12,692 bases of DNA from Alphaproteobacteria bacterium. Its GTDB lineage: Bacteria > Pseudomonadota > Alphaproteobacteria > Micavibrionales > Micavibrionaceae. Made by a program: the position numbers and the translations under genes. Below, piece by piece: positions 1-6,964 of the stretch. The notes under the pieces were generated by a model that had not been told where the DNA came from, ran no database searches, and worked only from the letters and a program-made list of their open reading frames with translations. The first letter of the stretch is position 1; the number at the start of each line of letters is the position of its first letter. The stretch lies in the NCBI GenBank assembly GCA_020442505.1, contig JAGRJZ010000090.1:1-12692 (forward strand), read 5' to 3'.

Positions 1-414
1 CGGCAGAAAATCGCCCGCAAGCTCAAAACCCGGCTGTCGGACGTTACCGACATGGAAATGCGTCTTTCCGGCGGCGACCAGTCTTTGAACAGACCAATCG
101 GCGATCCCGAAGGCGACGAGTGGCAGGAACTTCTACCCGATAGCGGCCCGACGCCCGAAGAGGTCGTGACGGTGATGAAAGATTCAGAAAGTCGCTCCGC
201 CTGGCTGAACGAGGCGCTATCGAGGCTCGACGGGCGCGAGCAAAAAATCATCACGGACCGTCATCTGAACGAAGACGTCGTGACGCTTGAAGATCTCGGG
301 AAAGAGCTCGGGATCAGCAAGGAACGGGTCCGCCAGATCGAAGTCCGCGCGATGGACAAATTGCGCTCCTCCCTAACCGTCCACCGGGACGACGCCGTCG
401 CAATGTTCCATTAG
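1..414 (+). CDS. rpoH: RNA polymerase sigma-32 factor (RpoH), C-terminal part
   Basis: Partial gene, open at the left edge; the last 137 codons are present and end at TAG 412-414. The frame is open from base 1, so the ATG at 52 is internal. The first half matches the RpoH segment after region 2/3 (a run around 'DMEMRLSGGDQSLNRPIGD', then 'EWQELLPD'). The last ~55 residues are a sigma region 4.2 helix-turn-helix ('TLEDLGKELGISKERVRQIE') that reads the -35 element. RpoH directs RNA polymerase to heat-shock promoters. It meets fliR tail to tail, with four bases between the stop codons and no clear terminator. Another group-2 sigma factor is possible, but the 'RLSGGDQSLN' stretch favours RpoH. 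Confidence 0.93.
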   Translation, partial: RQKIARKLKTRLSDVTDMEMRLSGGDQSLNRPIGDPEGDEWQELLPDSGPTPEEVVTVMKDSESRSAWLNEALSRLDGREQKIITDRHLNEDVVTLEDLGKELGISKERVRQIEVRAMDKLRSSLTVHRDDAVAMFH

Positions 415-418
415 GTGT

Positions 419-1183
419 TCACCCTCCGCTCAGGAAAAACACCATGCCGTCTTCGAACTTTGAGATCCAGAACAAAAACCCGGCCGAGACCGTCAAAGCC
501 AGCGTCACGAGCGACAGCAAAATCTGAAGCGGCAAGGCCAATAAAAAGACCTGGACCTGCGGCATCAGGCGCGTCAAGACACCCATGCCGATATAGACCA
601 TCATGGAGACAACCAGAAATGGCGCGGCGATCTGGACCCCGATCAGGAAGCTGCCGGCGACGGCGCGGGCCATCATATCCGCCATGGCGCCGGTATCCGG
701 GATACCGCCGACGGGAAACAGTTCGTAACTGCCAACCAGCCCATAAAACAACAGGTGGTGGAGATTCGCCGCAAATAGCAACACAACCCCCGTCACGGAT
801 AAAAACGCGCCGATCAGGGAGCCCTGCGCCGCGAATCCAGGGTTGAAAAGCTGCGCGTTTCCAAGACCGGAGCCCAAAGAAATCAGCATCCCGGCCGTGT
901 CCAAGGCCGCCATAAAGATCCGGGCGATCGTCCCGATAAACAGCCCCACGATAAACTCCATCGTAACCAGCGCCAGCAATACGGGGGTTTGCGGCACCGG
1001 GTCGGGCAGCATCGGCGCGACCAGCGGCGCCAGAACCAATGAGAGGCCCAGCGCGATGTATAGACGAATATTGGCGGGGGTAAAGCTGTCTCCGATTCCG
1101 GGCATGATGGTCGCGGCGGTACCGACCCGAACAAAGGTCAGAATGAAGGCAAAAACACCGGTCGTGATAAAATCCTGCAACAT
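419..1183 (-). CDS. fliR: flagellar biosynthesis protein FliR
   Basis: A 254-residue, very hydrophobic inner-membrane protein of the usual FliR length. FliR is part of the FliPQR export-gate complex of the flagellar type III secretion apparatus. The N-terminus has the family pattern: a first membrane helix ('FAFILTFVRVGTAATIMPG'), then 'IRLYIALGLSLVLAP'. Further membrane segments fall at about residues 69-90, 125-150, 170-200 and 215-240, and the 'LMPQVQVFLLALPLQILL' stretch is typical of FliR/SpaR/YscT. ATG 1181-1183 has an AGGAG about 10 bases upstream. It is the last gene of a leftward string behind zapA (43-base gap), an unusual position: fliP, fliQ and flhB are not adjacent, and fliQ lies about 10.8 kb away. 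A virulence type III homologue is possible but less likely, as no injectisome genes are nearby. Confidence 0.92.
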   Translation of the reverse strand: MLQDFITTGVFAFILTFVRVGTAATIMPGIGDSFTPANIRLYIALGLSLVLAPLVAPMLPDPVPQTPVLLALVTMEFIVGLFIGTIARIFMAALDTAGMLISLGSGLGNAQLFNPGFAAQGSLIGAFLSVTGVVLLFAANLHHLLFYGLVGSYELFPVGGIPDTGAMADMMARAVAGSFLIGVQIAAPFLVVSMMVYIGMGVLTRLMPQVQVFLLALPLQILLSLVTLALTVSAGFLFWISKFEDGMVFFLSGG

Positions 1184-1226
1184 CGCCGGAACGCTCCTAC
1201 GGCGTAAAAGGCGGAAAAAAATAAAA

Positions 1227-1595
1227 TCAGGCGGCTTGTTTCAAACGGGTCGTGACCGATCCGATCCGGTCTGCAAGACTGGCGAGAATTTCGACCGCTG
1301 CCTGTTCGTCCTCGGCGCTCAACCCCGATGACGAACGCGTCTCGGCACGGTCAGTAATCGTCGAAAGCGCCTCTTCCGTCTTGTGCAGTGCCTCGCGCAG
1401 CTCGTAAATTTCGTCCGCCAGCATCAGCCCCGTCAAAACAAGCAAATGCGACTCGCTCGCCGCCGCGCCGGCGGCCGCCATCTCCCGCAGCCTGTGATCT
1501 ATATAGCGGCCCAGCTCCGCGACCCGGGATTCCTGGCCATCGTCGCAGGAAACGCCGTAGGCGTGACCGTGAATATTCAAAGAAACCTCTGCCAT
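1227..1595 (-). CDS. zapA: cell division protein ZapA
   Basis: 122 residues. ZapA binds FtsZ and bundles its filaments at the division site in the cytoplasm. The N-terminal half shows the family pattern: 'VSLNIHGHAYGVSCDDGQE', then a helix with 'LGRYIDHRLREM', then 'LLVLTGLMLADEIYELRE'. The C-terminal third is a charged, probably coiled-coil helix. It follows the small DUF4164-like gene by six bases, with an AAGGA ribosome site overlapping the end of that gene, so the two are very likely co-transcribed; fliR follows 43 bases downstream. In several alphaproteobacteria the 6S RNA gene lies downstream of zapA, but the 43-base gap here has no room for it. Confidence 0.9.
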   Translation of the reverse strand: MAEVSLNIHGHAYGVSCDDGQESRVAELGRYIDHRLREMAAAGAAASESHLLVLTGLMLADEIYELREALHKTEEALSTITDRAETRSSSGLSAEDEQAAVEILASLADRIGSVTTRLKQAA

Positions 1596-1601
1596 GATCC
1601 T

Positions 1602-1811
1602 TTATCCTTCCTTCAATACGGTCTCGATGCGCTCGATCGCGACGTCGAGCGTCCGCACGATTGCCTGCGGATTCGCGTTGGCCGGTGCGGCGCCGGTCGA
1701 AAACATGTCGATCTGCCCCTCGCTCCCTTTTTTCTCTCGCGCGGCAAGGGCCGTTTCAAGCCCTCCGACGGCCGTCTCCAATGTCTCAAGAACTGACACA
1801 AGGTCGGACAT
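1602..1811 (-). CDS. small helical protein, DUF4164-like, upstream of zapA
   Basis: 69 residues, no membrane segment or signal peptide. The N-terminal ~25 residues ('LVSVLETLETAVGGLETAL') have heptad-like Leu/Val spacing and suggest a short coiled coil. The C-terminal ~20 residues ('AIVRTLDVAIERIETVL') form a second amphipathic helix. A Gly/Ala/Pro/Asn-rich linker separates them. ATG 1809-1811 has AGGGAG at good spacing. Position (first gene before zapA, divergent from tkt) and character agree with the DUF4164 coiled-coil proteins seen upstream of zapA in alphaproteobacteria. The family call rests on synteny and helix pattern, since I see no diagnostic motif. A role with ZapA in division is inferred from the operon only. 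Confidence 0.75.
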   Translation of the reverse strand: MSDLVSVLETLETAVGGLETALAAREKKGSEGQIDMFSTGAAPANANPQAIVRTLDVAIERIETVLKEG

Positions 1812-1858
1812 ATGTCTCTCCCTATCTTTCGTTTCTTTATGATTCCTGCTTTCGGGCT

Positions 1859-1886
1859 AGTATCAAGCCTGCGTTCCTCCGGTCAA
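1859..1886 (-). promoter_or_regulatory. candidate promoter for the DUF4164-zapA-fliR string
   Basis: Read leftward: -35 TTGACC (1886-1881, one mismatch to TTGACA), a 16-base spacer, and -10 GATACT (1864-1859, two mismatches). TACTAG with an 18-base spacer is an alternative -10. Transcription would start near 1852, about 40 bases before the ATG at 1811. Prediction by eye. Confidence 0.45.
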
Positions 1887-2003
1887 GAGAAGTTTTGCTT
1901 TTTTGACACCGTCTGTTGAAAAAAGACGGAAAACAGGCCTATCCGGCTTTGCTTTTTGGCGATGGACATTGTAAAACCGTTCGCGACACATCCCATTGTC
2001 TCC

Positions 2004-2011
2004 GGAAAGGA
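2004..2011 (+). promoter_or_regulatory. ribosome binding site fixing the tkt start
   Basis: GGAAAGGA sits eight bases before the ATG at 2020. It favours that start over the in-frame TTG at 1996, which has no comparable site. Confidence 0.7.
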
Positions 2012-2019
2012 ACCGCCCG

Positions 2020-4008
2020 ATGACTCACAACACCGCCCAGAAAATCGAATCGCAAGATCCGAAACATAGAGACATGGCCAACGCGATCCGGGCTCTGGCC
2101 ATGGACGCGGTGCAAAAGGCCAATTCCGGTCACCCAGGCATGCCGATGGGCATGGCCGACGTCGCGACGGTTTTGTTCTCGAAATTCCTGACCTATGACC
2201 CGCGTCATCCGGAATGGCCGGACCGTGACCGTCTGATCCTCTCGGGCGGTCACGGGTCGATGCTGCTCTACGCGCTGCTATACCTGACCGGCTATGAACA
2301 AATGACCCTGGACGAGATCAAAAATTTCCGCCAGCTTCACAGCAAAACCCCCGGCCATCCGGAGCTCGACCCGGCATGCGGAGTGGAAATGACCACCGGC
2401 CCTCTGGGCCAGGGAATCGCCTCCGCCCCCGGATTTGCGCTAGGGGAGCGGATCATGGCCAACCATTTTCCTGATCTCATGAACCATTACACCTATGTTC
2501 TCTGCGGCGACGGCGACCTGATGGAAGGGGTCAGCCACGAGGCCTGTTCCTTCGCCGGGCACATGAAGCTTTCCAAATTGATCGTCCTGTTCGACGATAA
2601 CGGAATCTGCATCGACGGCCGCACGGACATGACCGTCAACGACAATACCCGCCTGCGTTTTGAATCCTATGGCTGGGACGTCCAGGAAATCGACGGCCAC
2701 GACCCCGCTCAGATCGAATCCGCGATCGCGCAGGCCCAGAGGACCGACACGCCCTCCCTGATTTGCTGCAAGACTCATATCGGCTTTGGCGCTCCGACCA
2801 AACAAGACAGCGCGGCCGCCCACGGATCGCCCCTCGGAGACGACGAAATCGCGGGTGCCCGCGCAGCCTTGAGCTGGCCGTACAAGCCCTTCGACATCCC
2901 CCGCGACGTTCTGGATCACTGGCGGGCCGTTGGCGCGCGTTGCCACGGCGTCTACGCGGAATGGGAAAAAGCGCTTGAACGCAACCGTTACCGCGAAACG
3001 TTCGAATCCGTTTGGAAGGGCGACGTGGCGACCGCCATCGCCCCCTTGATTCAAAAAGCCAAACAGGCCTTCGCCGCCGAAAAGCCGAAAATGGCCACAC
3101 GACAGACCTCGGGCAAGGTGCTTGAAAGCCTCGTCCCGGCTTTGCCCTTTATGATCGGCGGGTCGGCGGATTTGACCGGATCGGTCAATACCAAAGTCAA
3201 GGGGCCTGATATCATCGGCCCGGACAACGCCTATAACGGCCAGTATATCCATTACGGCGTGCGGGAGCACGGCATGGCGGCGATCATGAACGGGTTGGCG
3301 CTACATGGCGGGATGATCCCTTACGCCGGCACCTTTCTGCAATTCGCGGATTATTCCCGGCCGGCCATTCGTCTGGGCGCGCTGATGAAGCAGCGTGTCG
3401 TCCACGTCATGACGCACGATTCCATCGGTCTGGGCGAAGACGGCCCCACCCACCAGCCGGTCGAGCATCTGGCCGCCTTGCGCGCGATTCCGAACCTGAC
3501 GGTTTTCCGTCCTTGCGACGGGGTGGAAACGGCGGAGTGCTGGGAGCTGGCCCTGAACGCGCCGCAGACGCCTTCCGTGATGGTTCTATCCCGCCAGGGC
3601 ATGCCGACCGTACGAAAGGCCGATGCGGAGAATCTCTGCGCCCGCGGCGCCTACGTTTTATCCGATTGCGACGGCGCGCCGGACATCACCCTCTTCGCGA
3701 CCGGCTCCGAAGTCCAAATCGCGATGGCGGCAAAGGAAATGCTTTCTGGCAAAGCGGTCCGGGTCGTGTCTGTTCCCAGCATGGACTTGTTTCTGCAACA
3801 GGATCCGGCCTATCAGGAATCGATTCTATGCAACGAATCGAAGAAACTCGCGATCGAAGCCGCCTTACGCCAGGGCTGGGACCGTCTGATCGGGCCGCAC
3901 GGGATTTTCATCGGCATGAAGGGGTTCGGCGATTCCGCGCCGGCGGAGGATCTTTACAAGCATTTCGGAATCACGGCCGACGCGGTCGTCGCGGCGCTAG
4001 AGGAATAA
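2020..4008 (+). CDS. tkt: transketolase
   Basis: 662 residues, the full length of a bacterial transketolase. This thiamine-diphosphate enzyme moves two-carbon ketol units between sugar phosphates, linking the pentose phosphate pathway to glycolysis. Visible motifs: 'ANSGHPGMPMG' with H38; 'GPLGQG' at 127-132; the ThDP/metal motif 'GDGDLMEG' at 163-170 followed by 'DDNGICIDG'; the 'REHGM' motif with the cofactor-activating Glu in the pyrimidine domain; and 'GLGEDGPTHQPVEHL', the second transketolase signature. ATG 2020 is preferred because of its ribosome site. The gene is divergent from the zapA string; its own promoter is unclear (a weak -10-like TGTAAA at 1970-1975). It ends three bases before the convergent PEBP-like gene. 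A gapA or pgk neighbour, common in other bacteria, is not present. Confidence 0.97.
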   Translation: MTHNTAQKIESQDPKHRDMANAIRALAMDAVQKANSGHPGMPMGMADVATVLFSKFLTYDPRHPEWPDRDRLILSGGHGSMLLYALLYLTGYEQMTLDEIKNFRQLHSKTPGHPELDPACGVEMTTGPLGQGIASAPGFALGERIMANHFPDLMNHYTYVLCGDGDLMEGVSHEACSFAGHMKLSKLIVLFDDNGICIDGRTDMTVNDNTRLRFESYGWDVQEIDGHDPAQIESAIAQAQRTDTPSLICCKTHIGFGAPTKQDSAAAHGSPLGDDEIAGARAALSWPYKPFDIPRDVLDHWRAVGARCHGVYAEWEKALERNRYRETFESVWKGDVATAIAPLIQKAKQAFAAEKPKMATRQTSGKVLESLVPALPFMIGGSADLTGSVNTKVKGPDIIGPDNAYNGQYIHYGVREHGMAAIMNGLALHGGMIPYAGTFLQFADYSRPAIRLGALMKQRVVHVMTHDSIGLGEDGPTHQPVEHLAALRAIPNLTVFRPCDGVETAECWELALNAPQTPSVMVLSRQGMPTVRKADAENLCARGAYVLSDCDGAPDITLFATGSEVQIAMAAKEMLSGKAVRVVSVPSMDLFLQQDPAYQESILCNESKKLAIEAALRQGWDRLIGPHGIFIGMKGFGDSAPAEDLYKHFGITADAVVAALEE

Positions 4009-4011
4009 CCC

Positions 4012-4857
4012 TCACATCCGGAAATAATGAACGAAGGGCAAGGTCGCCGCGTCGATGATGTGACCGTTTGCCGCCCGGGCCAGCTCCTCTTTCGAAACCC
4101 CGGCGGGCAAATCCAGCGAGACGTCCAGCGCAAGCAGGCGCAGCGCATAAGGCACGACCCCGTTGGGCTCGCACGGCCCGGCATAGCCGGTGTTCTGATA
4201 GTCGTTTTGTGCTGCGCGGATGCCCTCTGCAACCTCCTGTGAAGGTTGAATATTTTGAGACAACCCTTTCTTTTCGTTCTCTATTCCGAAAACAGACCAG
4301 ACGAGAAACGGTGTTTTCCCCTCTTCCCGACGTTCAAGCAAAAGAATGAAGCTCTTTGTTTCGGGCGGCGCGCCGCCCCATCGGACCGGCGGCGATATGT
4401 TATCCCAGTAACAGGTATACGTCAGCGGTATTCGTTTACCCGCGAGAAAGGCCGGGCTTTCCAGCCGCAAGGTTCCGGCGCTTTCGTCGCCAAGCACAAA
4501 CCCGTGTGCATCAGCCGGCCCTGCAACGGCTTCGATCAAGCTTGTTTTGATCTCCGCAGGAGACGGAACGGCGTCAGACTCGCGCACAGGTGCAGGCAAG
4601 TGCGTTGCCTCGCTCTCGCTTTTCTCGGGCACGACCTCTTCCACGATCGCCTCCAGGCTTTCGTCTTGCTCGATTTGCGCGAGCGGCCGATCGTCGGAAC
4701 CCAAAACCGGCAAGCCCCGGTCCGTGTTAAAATGCCAATGGACCGCCCCCGCGAGCCCGACGACCACGAACAAAAAAATCCAGACCGACAAACCGGCGGG
4801 TTTTTCCTTCCTGACGGTCTCTTCGTTCCGCTGCGTTGGATCCTCTTCCTGTGTCAT
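4012..4857 (-). CDS. membrane-anchored PEBP/YbhB-like protein
   Basis: 281 residues in three parts. Residues 1-22 are charged and cytoplasmic; residues 23-41 form one membrane helix; residues ~45-125 are an acidic, Pro-rich linker. A C-terminal domain (~128-281) has the order of the phosphatidylethanolamine-binding (Raf-kinase-inhibitor-like, YbhB/YbcL) fold: 'LESPAFLAGKRIPLTYTC', 'NISPPVRWGGAPPETKSF', 'NDYQNTGYAGPCEPNG', 'YALRLLALDVSLDLPAG' and 'ANGHII'. The domain probably faces the periplasm. Two ligand-site features of the family look changed: the Asp-Pro-Asp-x-Pro motif is replaced by 'ERREEG' (175-180), and the usual His-Trp is 'VW' (187-188). Ligand and function are unknown; the anchor and long linker are unusual for YbhB-like proteins. 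It converges on tkt and is divergent from olsB. Confidence 0.85.
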   Translation of the reverse strand: MTQEEDPTQRNEETVRKEKPAGLSVWIFLFVVVGLAGAVHWHFNTDRGLPVLGSDDRPLAQIEQDESLEAIVEEVVPEKSESEATHLPAPVRESDAVPSPAEIKTSLIEAVAGPADAHGFVLGDESAGTLRLESPAFLAGKRIPLTYTCYWDNISPPVRWGGAPPETKSFILLLERREEGKTPFLVWSVFGIENEKKGLSQNIQPSQEVAEGIRAAQNDYQNTGYAGPCEPNGVVPYALRLLALDVSLDLPAGVSKEELARAANGHIIDAATLPFVHYFRM

Positions 4858-4908
4858 GGCGCGGCAAGTCCCTCTATATTTTTTCTATTGGTTTTCAAAG
4901 GCGAAGGC

Positions 4909-4937
4909 ATTTTATGGGCCGTCGGCGCAAAAAGCAA
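4909..4937 (-). promoter_or_regulatory. candidate promoter for the PEBP-like gene
   Basis: Read leftward: -35 TTGCTT (4937-4932), a 17-base spacer, and -10 TAAAAT (4914-4909, one mismatch). Start near 4902, about 45 bases before the ATG at 4857. It lies back to back with the TTGACA used in the olsB direction, so the two promoters may interfere or share a regulator. Confidence 0.45.
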
Positions 4938-4944
4938 TTATTCC

Positions 4945-4974
4945 TTGACACGCCTCCCCCCCGGTGGCGAGTAT
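4945..4974 (+). promoter_or_regulatory. candidate promoter for olsB-olsA
   Basis: A perfect TTGACA at 4945-4950 is followed after 18 bases by a weak -10-like GAGTAT (4969-4974). Transcription would start near 4982, only a few bases before ATG 4990. That would make the olsB message nearly leaderless, or would favour GTG 5011 as the start. Confidence 0.35.
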
Positions 4975-4989
4975 GCGCCAGACATTACG

Positions 4990-5844
4990 ATGGACGAAAG
5001 ATTAAAACGCGTGTCAGACACCACCACAAGAAAAATAACGGTTCGACTGGCCGCGAACGAAGCGGAGATCGAGGCGGCCCAGCGCCTGCGTTATACGGTT
5101 TTCTACGAAGAATACGGCGCCCGTTCGGACGCCGTCATGGCCCGTGAAAAGCGGGATTTCGACACGTTTGACTCGGTCGCCGACCATCTGATCGTGGTGG
5201 ACGATTCCATTGCCGATCCGACAAAGCGTATCGTTGGAACTTATCGTCTGATCCGTCAGGAAGCCGCGAGCCGCCAGGGACGCTTTTACACCAGCGATGA
5301 ATACGACATCGCGCCCCTTCTGGCCAGCGGTCAAACATTGCTGGAACTTGGCCGCTCTTGCGTTCTGTCCGCTTACCGGATTCGTCCGGTTTTACAAATG
5401 TTGTGGCAAGGCATCACCGACTACATGCTGGATCATAAGATAGACCTGATGTTCGGCTGTGCCAGTTTTCATACCACAGATAGCGCCTCCCTGGCGCTGC
5501 CGCTTTCCTATCTGTATCACTGGCACCTTGCCCCGGCGGAGCTGCGGCCACGCGCCCTGCCCGGCGTTTACGTCGATATGGATATGGTCCCGCGCGAGCA
5601 GATCGACCCCGACGAAGCCTTAAAAACCCTGCCGCCTTTGATCAAGGGCTATATCCGGCTGGGCTCTTGCGTCGGGGACGGCGCGTTCGTCGACCGGCAA
5701 TTCGGCACGACGGATGTTTGCATCGTCTTTCCGATCCGCCAGGCGAATGATAGCTACCGCCGCTTTTACGCACGCAAGGTCGGTCGTCCTATTCCCGGCC
5801 CGGGGGAGTCTTTCGTCGAATCCCAAAGGAAAACCGTTCGATGA
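4990..5844 (+). CDS. olsB: L-ornithine N-alpha-acyltransferase (OlsB-like)
   Basis: 284 residues, a GNAT-fold acyltransferase of the OlsB/hemolysin-like family. OlsB transfers a 3-hydroxy fatty acid from acyl carrier protein to the alpha-amino group of ornithine, giving lyso-ornithine lipid. Family features: 'AAQRLRYTVFYEEYGA' (29-44), 'DSVADHLIVVD' (61-71), 'VGTYRLIRQ' (82-90), 'LELGRSCV' (118-125), 'LMFGCASFHTTD' (153-164) and 'LPPLIKGYIRLGSCVGDGA' (214-232). ATG 4990 lacks a clear ribosome site. In-frame GTG 5011, with GGACGAAAG upstream, is an alternative that removes seven residues without touching the domain. The frame stays open far upstream to 4246, but that stretch is antisense to the PEBP-like gene and is not coding. 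The stop overlaps the start of olsA (ATGA). Confidence 0.9.
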   Translation: MDERLKRVSDTTTRKITVRLAANEAEIEAAQRLRYTVFYEEYGARSDAVMAREKRDFDTFDSVADHLIVVDDSIADPTKRIVGTYRLIRQEAASRQGRFYTSDEYDIAPLLASGQTLLELGRSCVLSAYRIRPVLQMLWQGITDYMLDHKIDLMFGCASFHTTDSASLALPLSYLYHWHLAPAELRPRALPGVYVDMDMVPREQIDPDEALKTLPPLIKGYIRLGSCVGDGAFVDRQFGTTDVCIVFPIRQANDSYRRFYARKVGRPIPGPGESFVESQRKTVR

Positions 5845-6617
5845 GAGCGGCACTCAAAGGCGCGCTGAGATTGCTCGGCTTTCTGCTTCTCTGCGGGTTC
5901 GTGTTTCTGGTCCAGCCCCTCATCCTGCTTTTTACGAAAGGCCCCGCGGCGGACGTGATCCCGTTTTTCTGGCACAGGACGGCCGTGCGCCTGTTCGGTC
6001 TAAAGGTCGTCCAGGAAGGCTCTCCCCGGACAGAGCGCCCGACGGTCTTCGTGTCCAACCATTTGTCCTATCTTGATATCCCGGTTTTGGGGACCCTCCT
6101 GCCGGCTTCTTTCGTGGCAAAGGACGACATCGTGCGCTGGCCGCTTTTCGGCCCCATGGGACGGTTGCAGCAAACGGCCTATATCAGCCGCGCGCGTCAT
6201 AAAACCGCAGTCGTTAAATACGCGCTGGACACGCTTTTGTCCCGGGGGCGCAGCCTGATCCTTTTTCCGGAAGGGACCTCCAGCCCCGGCACCTCCGTCC
6301 TTCCCTTTAAATCCAGTCTTTTTGCCTCGATGTACACGCATCAGGTCGCCGTCCAGCCTGTGACGATCCGTCTGGAATCAGTGGACGAAAGGAAACCGGA
6401 CGATCCGGCCGTGCGCGACCGCTATGCCTGGCACGGCGAGATGACGTTAGCGCCCCATTTATGGGCCTTCGCGAAGGGAAAAGGCGCGCGCGTCACCGTC
6501 ATTTTTCACGAGCCCGTCGCGCCCGCTTCCTTCCCTGACAGACAGGCGCTCGCGGTCCATTGTCATGCGCTCGTGGCCTCGGCCCTTGACACGAACCCCG
6601 AAAAACACGCAGCATAA
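5841..6617 (+). CDS. olsA: lyso-ornithine lipid O-acyltransferase (OlsA) / 1-acylglycerol-3-phosphate acyltransferase family
   Basis: 258 residues, PlsC-type acyltransferase. An N-terminal hydrophobic helix (about 9-31) anchors it to the inner membrane. The catalytic NHxxxxD motif is 'NHLSYLD' with H74 and D79, and the substrate-binding block 'FPEGTSS' is at 142-148, so it should be active. It overlaps the upstream olsB by ATGA and has AAAGGAA about nine bases before the ATG, so the pair is translationally coupled. Next to OlsB, the likely job is O-acylation of lyso-ornithine lipid to finished ornithine lipid, a phosphate-free membrane lipid. The family also includes phosphatidic-acid-forming PlsC enzymes, and OlsA proteins can do both; the call between them rests on context. 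Confidence 0.88.
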   Translation: MRAALKGALRLLGFLLLCGFVFLVQPLILLFTKGPAADVIPFFWHRTAVRLFGLKVVQEGSPRTERPTVFVSNHLSYLDIPVLGTLLPASFVAKDDIVRWPLFGPMGRLQQTAYISRARHKTAVVKYALDTLLSRGRSLILFPEGTSSPGTSVLPFKSSLFASMYTHQVAVQPVTIRLESVDERKPDDPAVRDRYAWHGEMTLAPHLWAFAKGKGARVTVIFHEPVAPASFPDRQALAVHCHALVASALDTNPEKHAA

Positions 6618-6654
6618 CAAGCAACCAACAAACACGATCACGAAAGGAACCATC

Positions 6655-6873
6655 ATGGCTTTTACGACCCGCGACGCGCAGCGCCTTCAACAATACCTCC
6701 AGAAAAAATTCGGAAATACGGACATCGCGCTGCGCATACGCTCCCAGGCGGAAGAATCCGTCGAGGTTCTCTTGAACGGGGAGTTTATCGGGGTCATCTA
6801 CCGGGACGACGAAGACGGCGGGGTTTCCTACGACTTCAACATGGCCATTCTTGAGGAAGACCTGCCCCATTGA
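6655..6873 (+). CDS. DUF3126 family protein
   Basis: 72 residues, soluble, no signal peptide. It matches the alphaproteobacterial DUF3126 family in length and in its central pattern 'VEVLLNGEFIGVIYRDDEDG' followed by 'SYDFNMAILEEDL'. Function is unknown. ATG 6655 is chosen over in-frame starts upstream because of AAAGGAAC (6644-6650) and because the extra residues would overlap olsA. It lies 37 bases after olsA and may be read from the ols promoter. A role in lipid synthesis is not implied by sequence. Confidence 0.85.
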   Translation: MAFTTRDAQRLQQYLQKKFGNTDIALRIRSQAEESVEVLLNGEFIGVIYRDDEDGGVSYDFNMAILEEDLPH

Positions 6874-6896
6874 GACGCCGAGATGTGCGTGGTCAT

Positions 6897-6926
6897 TTGC
6901 CCTGCAGGCTGTTTTCCTGTTAAAAT
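6897..6926 (+). promoter_or_regulatory. candidate promoter for the first secreted protein
   Basis: TTGCCC (6897-6902), an 18-base spacer, and TAAAAT (6921-6926, one mismatch to TATAAT). Start near 6933. A run of eight T (6941-6948) follows in the leader, just before the ribosome site AAGAAGG (6949-6955). No stem precedes the T run, so it is not a terminator. Confidence 0.45.
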
Positions 6927-6964
6927 GGGTCCATGTTTTCTTTTTTTTAAGAAGGTTTCGTCCT

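Noticed and set aside
414..443. GGTGTT ... AACACC inverted repeat between rpoH and fliR
   Set aside because: The stem is short, the loop is 18 bases and it lies within the fliR end; no T run follows.
1184..1226. 6S RNA gene after zapA, looked for by synteny
   Set aside because: The gap is only 43 bases, too short for 6S RNA.
1909..1929. CCGTCT ... AGACGG hairpin in the zapA-tkt divergent gap
   Set aside because: Six-base stem with a nine-base loop; no T run after it on either strand, so not a terminator, and no known regulator site matches.
2440..3270. Long open frame (276 codons) on the minus strand inside tkt
   Set aside because: It lies entirely antisense to a strongly conserved transketolase, and its translation resembles no family; it follows from GC-rich codon use.
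4246..4989. Upstream extension of the olsB frame of about 248 codons
   Set aside because: It is antisense to the PEBP-like gene, has no family match, and OlsB proteins begin near residue 1 of the called gene.
4914..5147. Short frame beginning with a basic stretch (MGRRRKKQ)
   Set aside because: It overlaps olsB in another frame and becomes Arg-rich frame shadow.
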